A stretch of 13,099 nt of DNA from an uncultured bacterium (GCA_947581845.1 CANPVY010000052.1:1-13099), one strand, 5' to 3'. Positions 1 through 7,824 are shown, numbered from the stretch's first letter. The notes: generated by a model from the letters alone, not told the origin. A program made the numbers and translations.

Positions 1-1052
1 CCGCCGACAGCGCGGCAGCACTCGAGACGGCGCGCCGTCTCCGTGGGGAGATACTCGCGGGCGCAGATTTCGCCGAGCAGGCCAGAATGCACAGTGGCGA
101 CCCGGCTTCCGCCGGGCAGGGCGGTGATCTCGGCTGGTTCGAGCGCGGCGACATGGCAGCGGAGCTCGAGCGAGTCGCCTTCGAGCTGGCGCCAGGCGAG
201 ATCTCCGAGCCCGTGTTGACGCCATACGGCTACCACATCATCAGGGTCAGCGAGAAAGAGGCTGATCGGGTGCGGGCATCGCACATCCTGATTCCCATCC
301 GCTTGCGTGGCGACGCCGAGGACCAGCTGCTTGCCTCCGTCGACCGCCTGGAACGGATCGCACTGACCAGCGGGCTGGAGGTCGCCATCGATTCTGTGGG
401 CGTTCCGAGTCGCCGCATCACCCTCAGCGAGGGCAGCGATTTCGTGCCAGGGTTGGGGCTGTTCCCGCCCGTCTTCGAATGGGCGTTTCACGACTCTACG
501 ACCGCTGGTGAGCTGAGCCGAGTCTACGAAACCGACCGAGGGTTCCACGTCTTCGAGCTGGTGGGCCGCGCACCGGAGGGCTATCTGCCGTTCGAGGACG
601 CTGAGCCCGCCGTGCGCCGCCGGCTGCTACTCGAGCGGAAGAAAGAGACGGCCAGCTGGCTCGCCGCTCAGATCGGTGCTGAACTCCAACAGGGTGAGCC
701 TTTCGAGGAGGTGCTCGAAGCCCACGACCTGACGATCCAGAGTAGTCCGCTCTTCACGCGGTTTGATTTCGTGCCCGGGCTGGGCCAGGGCAACGCGGTG
801 ATCGGTACGGCGTTCGGGCTCGAGTTGAACGAGATCGCCGGACCTGTCGGGGCCGATGACCGTTTCTATTTCCTCCAGGTCCAGGAGCGCGTTCAAGCGG
901 ACCGCGAGGAGTATGAGCTCATCAAGGAAAGCCTGAGGGCGCAGCTAACATTACAGCGTCAGCGGACGGCGCTAGATGAGTGGCTGGTGGACCTTTGGGA
1001 AGAGGCGAACATCGAGGACTGGCGCCAAGAGCTCTTCACACCGCGGTCTTGA
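1..1052 (+). CDS. Parvulin-type peptidyl-prolyl cis-trans isomerase (SurA/PpiD-like), 5' partial
   Basis: This is the C-terminal part of a periplasmic parvulin-type isomerase/chaperone that probably helps outer-membrane proteins fold. The frame is open from base 3, so the gene begins before the window; the ATG at 87 is internal. The 28 codons before it already read as parvulin sequence (GADFAEQAR), followed by GGDLGWFERGDM and PYGYHIIRV, the conserved end of a rotamase domain. A second domain begins at ASHILI (residues 64-69 counted from the ATG at 87) and ends near residue 161. A third, more degenerate module lies at about 226-268. Both later modules carry FVPGLG where the first has GDLGWF. 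The tail is charged and helical. The stop TGA is at 1050-1052, 17 bp from the convergent DUF4321 gene. The family call is strong. SurA versus PpiD cannot be settled without the missing N-terminus (signal peptide or membrane anchor). Confidence 0.9.
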   Translation, partial: ADSAAALETARRLRGEILAGADFAEQARMHSGDPASAGQGGDLGWFERGDMAAELERVAFELAPGEISEPVLTPYGYHIIRVSEKEADRVRASHILIPIRLRGDAEDQLLASVDRLERIALTSGLEVAIDSVGVPSRRITLSEGSDFVPGLGLFPPVFEWAFHDSTTAGELSRVYETDRGFHVFELVGRAPEGYLPFEDAEPAVRRRLLLERKKETASWLAAQIGAELQQGEPFEEVLEAHDLTIQSSPLFTRFDFVPGLGQGNAVIGTAFGLELNEIAGPVGADDRFYFLQVQERVQADREEYELIKESLRAQLTLQRQRTALDEWLVDLWEEANIEDWRQELFTPRS

Positions 1053-1069
1053 TTGGTGCTGAAACGACC

Positions 1070-1366
1070 CTAGAGCATCATCCTGGCCACGTAGGCCACC
1101 AGGAGCACGCCGGCGACGCTGAAGAGGTTCAGCTTCAGCACGATCGGCCCCAGGGTGAACGCGAGGATCAACAGGTCCATGCTCAGCGGACCGATGCTGG
1201 CCGAGATGGTTGTCGTGAAGAACTCGCGAAACGGCCCTTCCGGCAGGAACCAAACGGACAGCTTCGTCAGAATAGCGCCTAACAGGAAGCCCAGCACCAA
1301 GATTGTCACCACCCGCCACGGTGAGCGGTAGGTTGGCCGGACCAGCAAACCGTCGCCTCGCGTCAC
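1070..1366 (-). CDS. Small DUF4321-type membrane protein
   Basis: This is a 98-residue hydrophobic protein of unknown function. There is a membrane segment at about residues 18-40 (RVVTILVLGFLLGAIL) and another at about 78-97. Between them lies a moderately hydrophobic stretch (ISASIGPLSMDLLILAFTLG) that could be a third segment or a re-entrant region. The pattern of an N-terminal glycine-rich helix, a SIGPLSMDL-like middle and LKLNLFSVAGVLL near the end resembles the DUF4321 family as I remember it. This is recognition by eye, not a search. It starts with GTG at 1366, which overlaps the TGA of the upstream polyprenyl synthase gene as GTGA (1363-1366), so translation is probably coupled. No strong Shine-Dalgarno sequence is visible, which fits coupling. 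It is the last gene of its transcript and ends 17 bp from the convergent isomerase gene. The link to the synthase suggests a membrane role connected to isoprenoid lipids, but this is only inference. Confidence 0.8.
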   Translation of the reverse strand: MTRGDGLLVRPTYRSPWRVVTILVLGFLLGAILTKLSVWFLPEGPFREFFTTTISASIGPLSMDLLILAFTLGPIVLKLNLFSVAGVLLVAYVARMML

Positions 1367-2349
1367 TGTCGCCGCTCGATTACGTAGGTTACAGCCTCGG
1401 CCAGCGCCGTTGCGCTGGGGCTTTCCGGCACTCCTGCGATAGCAGATAGCGCCTGCTCGGCGAATTCCCGGGCTTTGGCTCGGGCAACCTTGATACCGCC
1501 CCGGGCTGTCGTCGCCTTGACCACACGCAGAATCAGCTCGTCATCGGGCTCGGGATCTGCGAACAGCGCGTTCACGGCGAGTCGTTCCTCGCGGCCGAAC
1601 TCGCGCAGTGCTGCGATCAGCGGGAGCGTCACTTTATGCTCGCGGAGGTCGTGCCCCGACGGCTTGCCGGTGGCGTCCTCGGTTCCCGTGTAGTCGAGGA
1701 TGTCGTCGACGACCTGAAAGGCCATCCCCAGGGCGTACCCGTAAGCCTTCAGCCTATCGCGATACTCGGGTTCCCCGACCAGCGCGCCCAATTCACAGGC
1801 CGCCGACATCAGCGAGGCCGTCTTCGCGCTGATAAGTCGATAGTAGTCATCCTCGGTGAAATCGAGGGAATCGTGCATGGCCAGCTGCCGCATCTCGCCG
1901 ATGGTCATGGTGTTTGCCGCTTCAGCCAGCACGCCGATCACGTCCACCCTCTGCAGTTGCGCCATCTCCATGATGGAGCGGGAGTACAGGTAGTCACCCA
2001 TAATGATGGCAACCTGGTGGCCCCATACGGAGTTGATGGTCGGCATGCCACGTCGCAGCACTGAGTGGTCCACCGCGTCATCATGGACGAGCGTGGCGAG
2101 ATGCACGGCCTCGACGACTGCGGCCAACAAGACGGCCTCGCGGCTCGGCTTGCCACCGATCTCGTTGCTGAGCAGCAGCAGGGTGGGGCGAAAGAGTTTG
2201 CCGCGCTTAAGCAGGAGGTAGTCATTCACCTCATCGATGAGCTCGAACTCGTCGACCACGAGCTGGGGCAGCAGCTTGTCCAGCTCATCCAGCCGAGCCC
2301 GTATCGGCTCCTGAATCCGGGTCAGTTCGGGTACCGCAGTCCGCAACAT
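1363..2349 (-). CDS. ispB: Trans-polyprenyl diphosphate synthase (octaprenyl/heptaprenyl type)
   Basis: This cytosolic isoprenyl chain-elongating enzyme condenses isopentenyl diphosphate onto an allylic diphosphate to make the long side chain of respiratory quinones. The 328 residues match the usual family length. All landmark motifs are visible: the substrate-binding KRGKLFRP region (residues 48-55), the first aspartate-rich motif DDAVD (90-94) followed by RR (99-100), KTASL (176-180), the second aspartate-rich motif DDILD (215-219) after FQVV, and KPSGHDLREHK (229-239). The last motif has His where many homologues have Gly (REGK). Chain length cannot be read from the sequence, so ispB is a family-level symbol; hepT- or sdsA-type naming is equally possible. 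It starts with ATG at 2349. No clear Shine-Dalgarno precedes it, but a sigma70-like promoter lies at 2411-2440. Its stop overlaps the DUF4321 start by 4 nt. Confidence 0.93.
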   Translation of the reverse strand: MLRTAVPELTRIQEPIRARLDELDKLLPQLVVDEFELIDEVNDYLLLKRGKLFRPTLLLLSNEIGGKPSREAVLLAAVVEAVHLATLVHDDAVDHSVLRRGMPTINSVWGHQVAIIMGDYLYSRSIMEMAQLQRVDVIGVLAEAANTMTIGEMRQLAMHDSLDFTEDDYYRLISAKTASLMSAACELGALVGEPEYRDRLKAYGYALGMAFQVVDDILDYTGTEDATGKPSGHDLREHKVTLPLIAALREFGREERLAVNALFADPEPDDELILRVVKATTARGGIKVARAKAREFAEQALSAIAGVPESPSATALAEAVTYVIERRQ

Positions 2350-2410
2350 ATACGGATAGTCGGTGGGTAGTCAGGAACGTTCTGGCGCTGAAAGGCGCAA
2401 CCGAACGGAC

Positions 2411-2440
2411 ACTTTAGCTCGAGTCGAGCAGATTTGTCAA
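2411..2440 (-). promoter_or_regulatory. Sigma70-type promoter for the polyprenyl synthase/DUF4321 pair
   Basis: Read on the minus strand, a perfect TTGACA (-35; plus-strand 2435-2440) is followed after 18 nt by TAAAGT (-10; 2411-2416), which has four of six consensus bases. It lies in the 100-bp gap between the TPR gene stop and the synthase ATG, about 60 nt upstream of that ATG. The position and the -35 match make it the best promoter in the window. The spacer is 1 nt longer than optimal and contains an inverted repeat listed separately. Confidence 0.6.
2417..2429. repeat. Perfect 13-bp inverted repeat in promoter spacer (candidate operator)
   Basis: GCTCGA-G-TCGAGC is a perfect 6-bp inverted repeat around a single central base. 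It fills most of the spacer between the -35 and -10 elements of the promoter at 2411-2440. A dimeric repressor bound here would block RNA polymerase directly. No known regulator's consensus is recognised, and chance occurrence in GC-rich DNA is possible. Confidence 0.4.
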
Positions 2441-2449
2441 AGGCTGGGG

Positions 2450-4591
2450 TCAATGCCTGAGGGCTGCCACGCGCCGGGCCACGTCTCTGAAGTTCACATC
2501 ACAGCCGACGACCCGCTCGTACCATTCCAAGGCACCAGTGTTCTCGCCGAGTGCCTCGTAGGCACGGCCCATGGCGTAGAAGATGCCAATCAGATCTTCG
2601 TCTCTATAGTCCTCGACCTGCAGCGCACGGCCCAGCACTTTCAGGGCTATGCGCTCCTCACCCTTCTCGGAGAAGCAAGCGCCGAGCATCTCGATGGCAC
2701 GGAGCCGATACTCGGTACCGCGGGCCGCGATCTGGAACTCCGCGATCGCTTCGTCGATCAAGCCCATCTCCTTGTAAGCGACGCCGAGGTCGTAGTGACT
2801 TGCCGCGTCCTCTTCCTCGATCGCCTCGGAAACCATCGACTTGAACTGGTCAAGCAGCGCGGAGAAGTTGACATCCGCCTCGCTCTTCGGATCCGTCGCC
2901 GGCACCCTGAACCGCGTGGTCCTGCGTTTCCTCGCATCCGGTTCGATGATCAACGAACCCAGATCAACGTAGCCTTCAGCGGCCGTTGCAGCTGCCGCCC
3001 TCGCTGACGCCTCTGCCGCCGGTTCCACAGCCGCCGCCTCCTTGCCGAACATCTCGAGCGCGGCCGCAGCTCGCCGGTTGGCGGGATCCAGCTCGAGAAC
3101 GCGAGCGTAGACCGCACGAGCCTTGTTGCTGGCGTCAGAGCGATCCAGGCAATCCGCGAGCCCCAAGTAGGCCTCGATCAAGGCTCCGCGATCACCCGCC
3201 CTGAACGCCAGCTCTACACGCTTCTGGTACGCCAACATGTTGTTGACATCCAGCCGCAAGAGCTCGTCGATCACCCGCTCCGCTTCCCGGTATTGCCCCT
3301 GCCGCTCGAAGGTGTCCAATGCCTGACTCAGGCAATGCGTGGCCTTGTCATCATTACCAGTCCCCAGCAGAGCTTCAGCCAGCTCGACCAAGAGCTCCGG
3401 CCGCTGACCCTCAGCCCGTAGCCGTGACTCCAGTTCGACGACTCGATGTGCCGGAGTGACGACCGCTTCCGCGGCGAGCGGTTCCTCAGCAGGCTCGTCG
3501 AGCGCCGTGGCCGCGTAGCCGGGCTCGTCCCCCTTGCCGACTCCGGCCTCCTCTGAAGCGTCGCCCACGACATTCAGTGTGCCCTCAAGCTCCTCGGCGG
3601 TCACGCCCTCCAGCGTTTCCTCGTCCAGCTCGTCCGCCATCAGCGAGGTTGGCACGAGCTCGAAGTCAAGATCCTCCTCTAACGCCGGCTCCTCCTCCAC
3701 CACCTCCTCATCAGCCAGGGTCGTCGGCATCATGCCAAGCGTCTCGTCTGCTGGCTCGACATCAAACGGCTCAACGTCCGGAGCCTCCGGCTCGACGCCT
3801 ACCCCCACCTGCTCGAAATCCTCCGCCTCGTCCGCTGGCTCCTCATAGGCCGGCGCCGCCGCCGTGGCCTCCTCCCTCTCCTCACCCTCCGGCTCATCGT
3901 AGGCCAGGATCGGCAGATCGATGACCCCCTCAGCGTCCATGGAGCCCGATGAGGCTGCCTCAGGCGGGTGCACCTCCGGATCACGCTCCGGCGCCATCGC
4001 CAGGACGCGCTCTCGCACGTCCGCCGCATCCGCCTCACGGCCCTCTTCCCTGAGGTCGCGCCAGGCCAGTCGCAACTGGTCGACGGCCTGCCTCTCCCGC
4101 TCATGCTCGATCAGCTGCTCCACAATCATCAACCGGACCTCCGGGTCCGGCGAGAGGTCGGCGAACTCGATCAGCGCCGCGAATGCAGCATCCAGCTGAC
4201 CTGCCCTCTGCATGCGCTCCGCGTACTCCAGGAAGTGCCGGCGCGCATCGGACAAGAACCCCTTCGCCGCTCCGATCTTGCCCAGCTTCAGGTAGGCGGA
4301 GTGCCGGTTTGGCTGGTTACGCAGGATCTTGTTGCAGAGGGCGATCGCGTTGTTGTAGAAGCCCGCAGCCAGGTGGCCGTCGGCCGCCAGCTCGTAGTAG
4401 TGGACGGCCTTGTTGACGTCGCCAATCCGCCGGTACAGGTCGCCGATACGGTTGTAGAGGCCGAGGTCGACGTCCTTGCGCGCCTTCTTGTCCGCCTCGA
4501 TCGCATGCTCATAGCCCTCGATCGCGCGCTTCCAGTTCTCGCGCTGCTCGAACGCCCTAGCCTTCTGCCTGAAATGAGCTCCGTTCGGCAT
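2450..4591 (-). CDS. Large TPR-repeat protein with acidic central linker
   Basis: This 713-residue protein has no visible signal peptide or membrane segment, so it is probably a cytoplasmic scaffold; its partner is unknown. The N-terminal TPR block spans about residues 5-200, for example NWKRAIEGYEHAIEAD, LYNRIGDLYRRIGDVNKAVHYYE and GFYNNAIALCNKIL. A Glu/Asp/Pro-rich, probably disordered linker covers about 205-375 and holds short recurring motifs (MMPTTLADEE, LVPTSLMADE). A second TPR block covers about 380-515. An Ala-rich joint (about 520-540) follows, then a third block from about 575 to the end that includes HYDLGVAYKEMGLIDEAIAEFQ, a strongly canonical TPR. It starts with ATG at 4591 and has GAGG 4 nt upstream (4596-4599). 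It lies downstream of hutI and upstream of the polyprenyl synthase, separated from each by a gap, so it is probably its own transcription unit. Similar acidic-linker TPR proteins occur in Gemmatimonadota and myxobacteria by my recollection. No specific function can be assigned. Confidence 0.85.
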   Translation of the reverse strand: MPNGAHFRQKARAFEQRENWKRAIEGYEHAIEADKKARKDVDLGLYNRIGDLYRRIGDVNKAVHYYELAADGHLAAGFYNNAIALCNKILRNQPNRHSAYLKLGKIGAAKGFLSDARRHFLEYAERMQRAGQLDAAFAALIEFADLSPDPEVRLMIVEQLIEHERERQAVDQLRLAWRDLREEGREADAADVRERVLAMAPERDPEVHPPEAASSGSMDAEGVIDLPILAYDEPEGEEREEATAAAPAYEEPADEAEDFEQVGVGVEPEAPDVEPFDVEPADETLGMMPTTLADEEVVEEEPALEEDLDFELVPTSLMADELDEETLEGVTAEELEGTLNVVGDASEEAGVGKGDEPGYAATALDEPAEEPLAAEAVVTPAHRVVELESRLRAEGQRPELLVELAEALLGTGNDDKATHCLSQALDTFERQGQYREAERVIDELLRLDVNNMLAYQKRVELAFRAGDRGALIEAYLGLADCLDRSDASNKARAVYARVLELDPANRRAAAALEMFGKEAAAVEPAAEASARAAAATAAEGYVDLGSLIIEPDARKRRTTRFRVPATDPKSEADVNFSALLDQFKSMVSEAIEEEDAASHYDLGVAYKEMGLIDEAIAEFQIAARGTEYRLRAIEMLGACFSEKGEERIALKVLGRALQVEDYRDEDLIGIFYAMGRAYEALGENTGALEWYERVVGCDVNFRDVARRVAALRH

Positions 4592-4617
4592 CCGACCTCA
4601 TCAGGAACTGCCCAGCC

Positions 4618-4636
4618 GACCTGAACCGTCCAGGTC
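4618..4636. repeat. Inverted repeat in the leader of the TPR gene
   Basis: GACCTG and CAGGTC form a perfect 6-bp inverted repeat with a 7-nt spacer, 27 to 45 nt upstream of the TPR gene ATG. It could be a leader hairpin or a protein-binding site. It is short enough to be chance. Confidence 0.25.
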
Positions 4637-4710
4637 GATAGACACGTTCTCCCCAGCACCGCCGGGCCCCCCAGGGAAGCCCAAGCAGGTGGGCGAGATA
4701 CCCCAAACTT

Positions 4711-4723
4711 CTAATATATATAA
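4711..4723 (-). promoter_or_regulatory. AT-rich -10-like patch upstream of the TPR gene
   Basis: In the roughly 220-bp gap between the restored hutI stop and the TPR start, an isolated run reads TATATATATTAG on the minus strand, in otherwise GC-rich DNA. It contains TATATT, five of six bases of the sigma70 -10 element. No good -35 hexamer sits 16-18 nt upstream. It is the most likely promoter position for the TPR gene, about 120 nt upstream of its ATG, but the call is weak. Confidence 0.3.
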
Positions 4724-4813
4724 CCTGTCTCGTTGTCCGCAGGCCCACGCGACCTCACGCCTCCCCGACTGCACTCCTCGCCCTTACCCCGCACCGCACC
4801 GTAAGTTGCACCG

Positions 4814-6063
4814 TCAGTACACGCGCACCCCTTGCTTCCAAACGGCTACGCAGTGGTTCTGCCCGTAAAGGTACGGAATCATACGATAGTCCGCGACCCC
4901 AAACACTGCCAGGTCGGCGGGAGCACCCGCTTCCAGGCTGCCACGCCCGTCGCCCAGTCGCAGCGCTGCCGCCCCGTTCGCCGCGTGGCCGCGACCAGCG
5001 CTTCGGCGGGCGACATTCGCAACTGGCTGCAGGCCAGGCTCATCACCATCTGCAGATTGACGGTCGGCGAGGAGCCGGGATTGAAGTCGCTGGCGAGGGC
5101 AACCGCGGCGCCGTGCTCGATCAGCCGGCGAGCGGGCGGGAACTTGCCATGGCCGAGGAAGCAGAGCGTGCCCGGGAGGAGCGTGGCAACGGTCTCGGAA
5201 CGCGCCAGGGCAGCGATGCCCGCATCGGAGACCGCTCCGAGGTGGTCCGCGGAGGCGGCGCCGAACTCGACGGCGAGCTCAGCGCCGGCGCTGGATTCGA
5301 ACTCATCGGCGTGGATTCTGGGAACGAGCCCGTGGTCCAGCGCTGCTTCCAGAATCCGCCTCGTCTCATCGGGCGTGTAGGCTCCCGGCTCGAGGAAGAC
5401 ATCGCAGAAGATCGCCAGCCCGGAGTCGGCGACAGCCGGGATCATCTCGCGCACGAGGGAGTCAACGTACTCGCTGCGTCTATCGCGGTACTCTGGAGGT
5501 ATCGCATGCGCGCCGAGAAAGGTGGGAACGAGGTCGATCCAGCCTTCCGCGTCCAGCGTTTGGATCACGCGGAGCATCTTCAGCTCATCCTCCAGTCTGA
5601 GACCATAGCCGCTCTTCACCTCCGCGGTCGTAGTTCCGTGTTGGAGCATGCGGCGGAGGCGCTCACGGCTGAGGTCAACGAGCTCCTGCTCCGACCGTTC
5701 GCGCAGGTCGAGCACGGAGGCGTTGATCCCGCCGCCCCGCCGGGCAATCTCCATGTAGGGTAAGCCGGCGCAGCGAAGCTCGTACTCGTCCAGCCGCCAG
5801 CGACCGAACACCGCATGCGTGTGCGAGTCGACAAAGCCCGCAGTGAGCACGTGGCCGCTCAGATCCACCCGCTCGGCGTCAGGGATGCGCGTGCGCAGCT
5901 CGTCACGTGGGCCCACAGACTCGATGCGGTCCCCGCTGATCGCCACGGCTCCATTCTCGATCAGGCCGATGCGCGCCATCGCCTCGCCGCGTCGCGGCCC
6001 GGCACCTCCCGGGCACGTGACGACTTGCGATGCCTCCAGGACCAGCCGCTGCGCTTCAGACAT
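4814..6063 (-). CDS. hutI: Imidazolonepropionase, frameshifted near the 3' end
   Basis: HutI is a cytosolic metal-dependent amidohydrolase that converts 4-imidazolone-5-propionate to N-formimino-L-glutamate, the third step of histidine degradation. Metal and active-site motifs are intact: [10 protein letters not shown] (His81, His83), [30 protein letters not shown] (His251) and SDFNPGSSP (Asp326). The spacing closely matches known HutI enzymes. The chosen start is ATG at 6063, which overlaps the hutU stop by 8 nt. The open frame runs upstream to 6159, but that extension encodes no HutI-like sequence. The uninterrupted frame ends at 4879 with an Arg/Trp-rich tail that is unlike the family. Moving to another frame at about 4979-4986 restores the expected end ([41 protein letters not shown]), which stops at 4814-4816. 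One base missing, or two extra, explains this. It is either an assembly error or a genuine mutation that would destroy the C-terminus. Confidence 0.9.
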
Positions 6064-7726
6064 CGGCCATGGGGATCTTGATGTCGTGTCGCCGTGCCGT
6101 CTCCAACGCCGTCTCGTAGCCCGCATCGGCGTGCCGAGCCACGCCGATCCCAGGGTCATTCGTCAGCACGCGCTCGAGCCGTCGTGCGGCGTCCGGCGTG
6201 CCGTCGGCAACGATCACCTGGCCCGCGTGCAACGAGTCGCCGATTCCCACGCCGCCTCCGTGGTGGAAGCTGACCCAGCTCGCGCCGCTCGCCACGTTGA
6301 GCATGGCGTTAAGGATCGGCCAGTCGGCGATCGCGTCGCTGCCGTCCTTCATCCCTTCCGTCTCCCGAAAGGGACTCGCCACAGAGCCGGCGTCCAGGTG
6401 ATCACGACCGATGACGATCGGCGCCGTCAATTCGCCCCGCGCGACCAGATCGTTGATCGCGAGCCCGAACTTGGCCCGCTCGCCCTGCCCGAGCCAGCAG
6501 ATGCGGGCAGGCAGCCCCTGGAAGGCGACTCTCTCGCTCGCCATCCGGATCCAGCGGCTGAGCGCCTGGTCTTCCGGAAACAGACTCAGCACCAGCTCGT
6601 CAGTCCGCCGGATGTCCGCCGGGTCACCGGACAGCGCCACCCAGCGGAAGGGGCCCTTACCGAGACAGAAGAGCGGCCGCACATAGGCCGGGACGAAGCC
6701 CGGAAAGTCGAACGCGTTCTTGACCCCGGCATCACGCGCCTGCGCCCGGATGTTGTTTCCGTAGTCGAAGACGACTGAGCCCTGTCGCTGCAGGTCGAGC
6801 ATCGCCTGCACATGCAGCGCGATCGACTGCATCGCTCGCTGCACGTAGGCCTCGGGATCGCGCTGCCGCAATGCGGCCGCCTCGTCCACGCTGAGGCCCT
6901 GTGGAACGTAGCCGTTCAGCGTGTCATGTGCGCTGGTCTGGTCCGTCACCAGGTCAGGGACAATGCCGCGTGCAACGATCTGGGGGACTACATCTGCACA
7001 ATTGCCCAGCAGTCCCACCGAGACGGCTTCGCGCCGTTCCCGAGCTTTGAAGACGATGTCGAGTGCTTCGTCCAGGTCGTCCGTCGTGCGGTCGAGGTAG
7101 CGCGTCTCGAGGCGCCGCTGGATGCGCGCCGGATCTACCTCGACGCCGAGGAAAGTTCCGCCGTTCATGGTCGCTGCAAGCGGCTGGGCGCCACCCATGC
7201 CCCCCAGCCCACCAGTCAGTACGAGGCGGCCCTCAAGCGAGCCACCGAAATGCGCGCGCGCCGCGGCGGCGAAGGTCTCGTACGTCCCCTGCAGGATCCC
7301 CTGCGTGCCGATGTAGATCCAGGACCCGGCGGTCATCTGCCCGTACATGATCAGGCCCTGCCGCTCCAGGTCACGGAAGTAGTCCCAGTTCGCCCAGCGG
7401 CCGACCAGATTCGCGTTGGCGATGAGCACGCGGGGCGCGTCGCTGTGCGTTTTGAAGACGCCGACCGGCTTGCCGCTCTGCACCAACAACGTCTCATCGT
7501 TGGCGAGTGCCCTCAGCGAGCTCACGATCGCGTCGAAGGCCTCCCACGAGCGCGCCGCCTTACCGGAACCGCCGTAGATGATGAGCTCATCGGGCTTCTC
7601 GGCCACCTGAGGGTCGAGGTTGTTCATGAGCATCCTGAGCGCCGCCTCCTGCTGCCAGCCCACGCAGGAGATCTGCGTGCCGCGCGGCGCATGTACCGTA
7701 CGTGGTGTCCCAGTCACCGTAGCCAT
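6056..7726 (-). CDS. hutU: Urocanate hydratase (urocanase)
   Basis: HutU is a cytosolic enzyme that adds water to urocanate to give 4-imidazolone-5-propionate, using tightly bound NAD+ as an electrophile; it is step two of histidine degradation. The 556 residues are the full family length. Visible landmarks are [11 protein letters not shown] (residues 51-61), [21 protein letters not shown] (130-150), the glycine-rich NAD site [13 protein letters not shown] (172-184), [11 protein letters not shown] (240-250), DQTSAHD (262-268), [13 protein letters not shown] (342-354), and the catalytic-cysteine region [11 protein letters not shown] with Cys410, the same number as in the Pseudomonas enzyme. 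[11 protein letters not shown] lies at 486-496. It starts with ATG at 7726 and has a clear GGAGG. Its product feeds the enzyme of the overlapping hutI gene. hutH, for step one, is not adjacent; lptD lies upstream instead. The gene is intact. Confidence 0.98.
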   Translation of the reverse strand: MATVTGTPRTVHAPRGTQISCVGWQQEAALRMLMNNLDPQVAEKPDELIIYGGSGKAARSWEAFDAIVSSLRALANDETLLVQSGKPVGVFKTHSDAPRVLIANANLVGRWANWDYFRDLERQGLIMYGQMTAGSWIYIGTQGILQGTYETFAAAARAHFGGSLEGRLVLTGGLGGMGGAQPLAATMNGGTFLGVEVDPARIQRRLETRYLDRTTDDLDEALDIVFKARERREAVSVGLLGNCADVVPQIVARGIVPDLVTDQTSAHDTLNGYVPQGLSVDEAAALRQRDPEAYVQRAMQSIALHVQAMLDLQRQGSVVFDYGNNIRAQARDAGVKNAFDFPGFVPAYVRPLFCLGKGPFRWVALSGDPADIRRTDELVLSLFPEDQALSRWIRMASERVAFQGLPARICWLGQGERAKFGLAINDLVARGELTAPIVIGRDHLDAGSVASPFRETEGMKDGSDAIADWPILNAMLNVASGASWVSFHHGGGVGIGDSLHAGQVIVADGTPDAARRLERVLTNDPGIGVARHADAGYETALETARRHDIKIPMADV

Positions 7727-7731
7727 CCATA

Positions 7732-7736
7732 CCTCC
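7732..7736 (-). promoter_or_regulatory. Ribosome binding site of hutU
   Basis: GGAGG on the minus strand sits 5 nt upstream of the hutU ATG at 7726. It fixes that start. A competing ATG 4 nt upstream (7730) is out of frame. It is among the strongest Shine-Dalgarno sequences seen in the window. Confidence 0.75.
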
Positions 7737-7787
7737 GCTGTATCCTCGAGATCTCTGACTGGCCGACGTGCCTGCGGTGAGCCAGGT

Positions 7788-7803
7788 CAACCTTTGTCGG
7801 TTG
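7788..7803. repeat. Short hairpin-forming repeat between lptD and hutU
   Basis: CAACC and GGTTG form a 5-bp inverted repeat with a 6-nt loop, in the 98-bp gap after the lptD stop. It has no T-run after it, so a classical terminator is not supported. The same gap must carry any promoter of hutUI; no good -35/-10 pair is visible. Confidence 0.2.
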
Positions 7804-7824
7804 CAGGGATCCTGGCAAGGCTGA

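Noticed and set aside
1053..1069. Bidirectional terminator between the convergent isomerase and DUF4321 genes
   Set aside because: Only 17 bp are available and no inverted repeat or T-tract is visible there.
2363..3007. Plus-strand open frame of 214 codons opposite the TPR gene end
   Set aside because: It overlaps a promoter and a well-supported TPR coding region and has no family features.
4679..4694. GCCCA/TGGGC hairpin between hutI and the TPR gene as a hutI terminator
   Set aside because: It has a short stem, no T-run, and lies downstream of the promoter-like AT patch.
6064..6159. Upstream extension of hutI to an ATG at 6159
   Set aside because: The 32 extra residues are Arg/Trp-rich, lie inside hutU, and are absent from the family; ATG 6063 gives the normal N-terminus.
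5819..7780. Long plus-strand open frames (319 and 322 codons) opposite hutI and hutU
   Set aside because: They are antisense shadows of strongly conserved genes in GC-rich DNA; their translations are Arg/Pro/His-rich and show no domain or ribosome binding site.
7788..7803. Hairpin after lptD as an intrinsic terminator
   Set aside because: The stem is only 5 bp and no T-tract follows on either strand.
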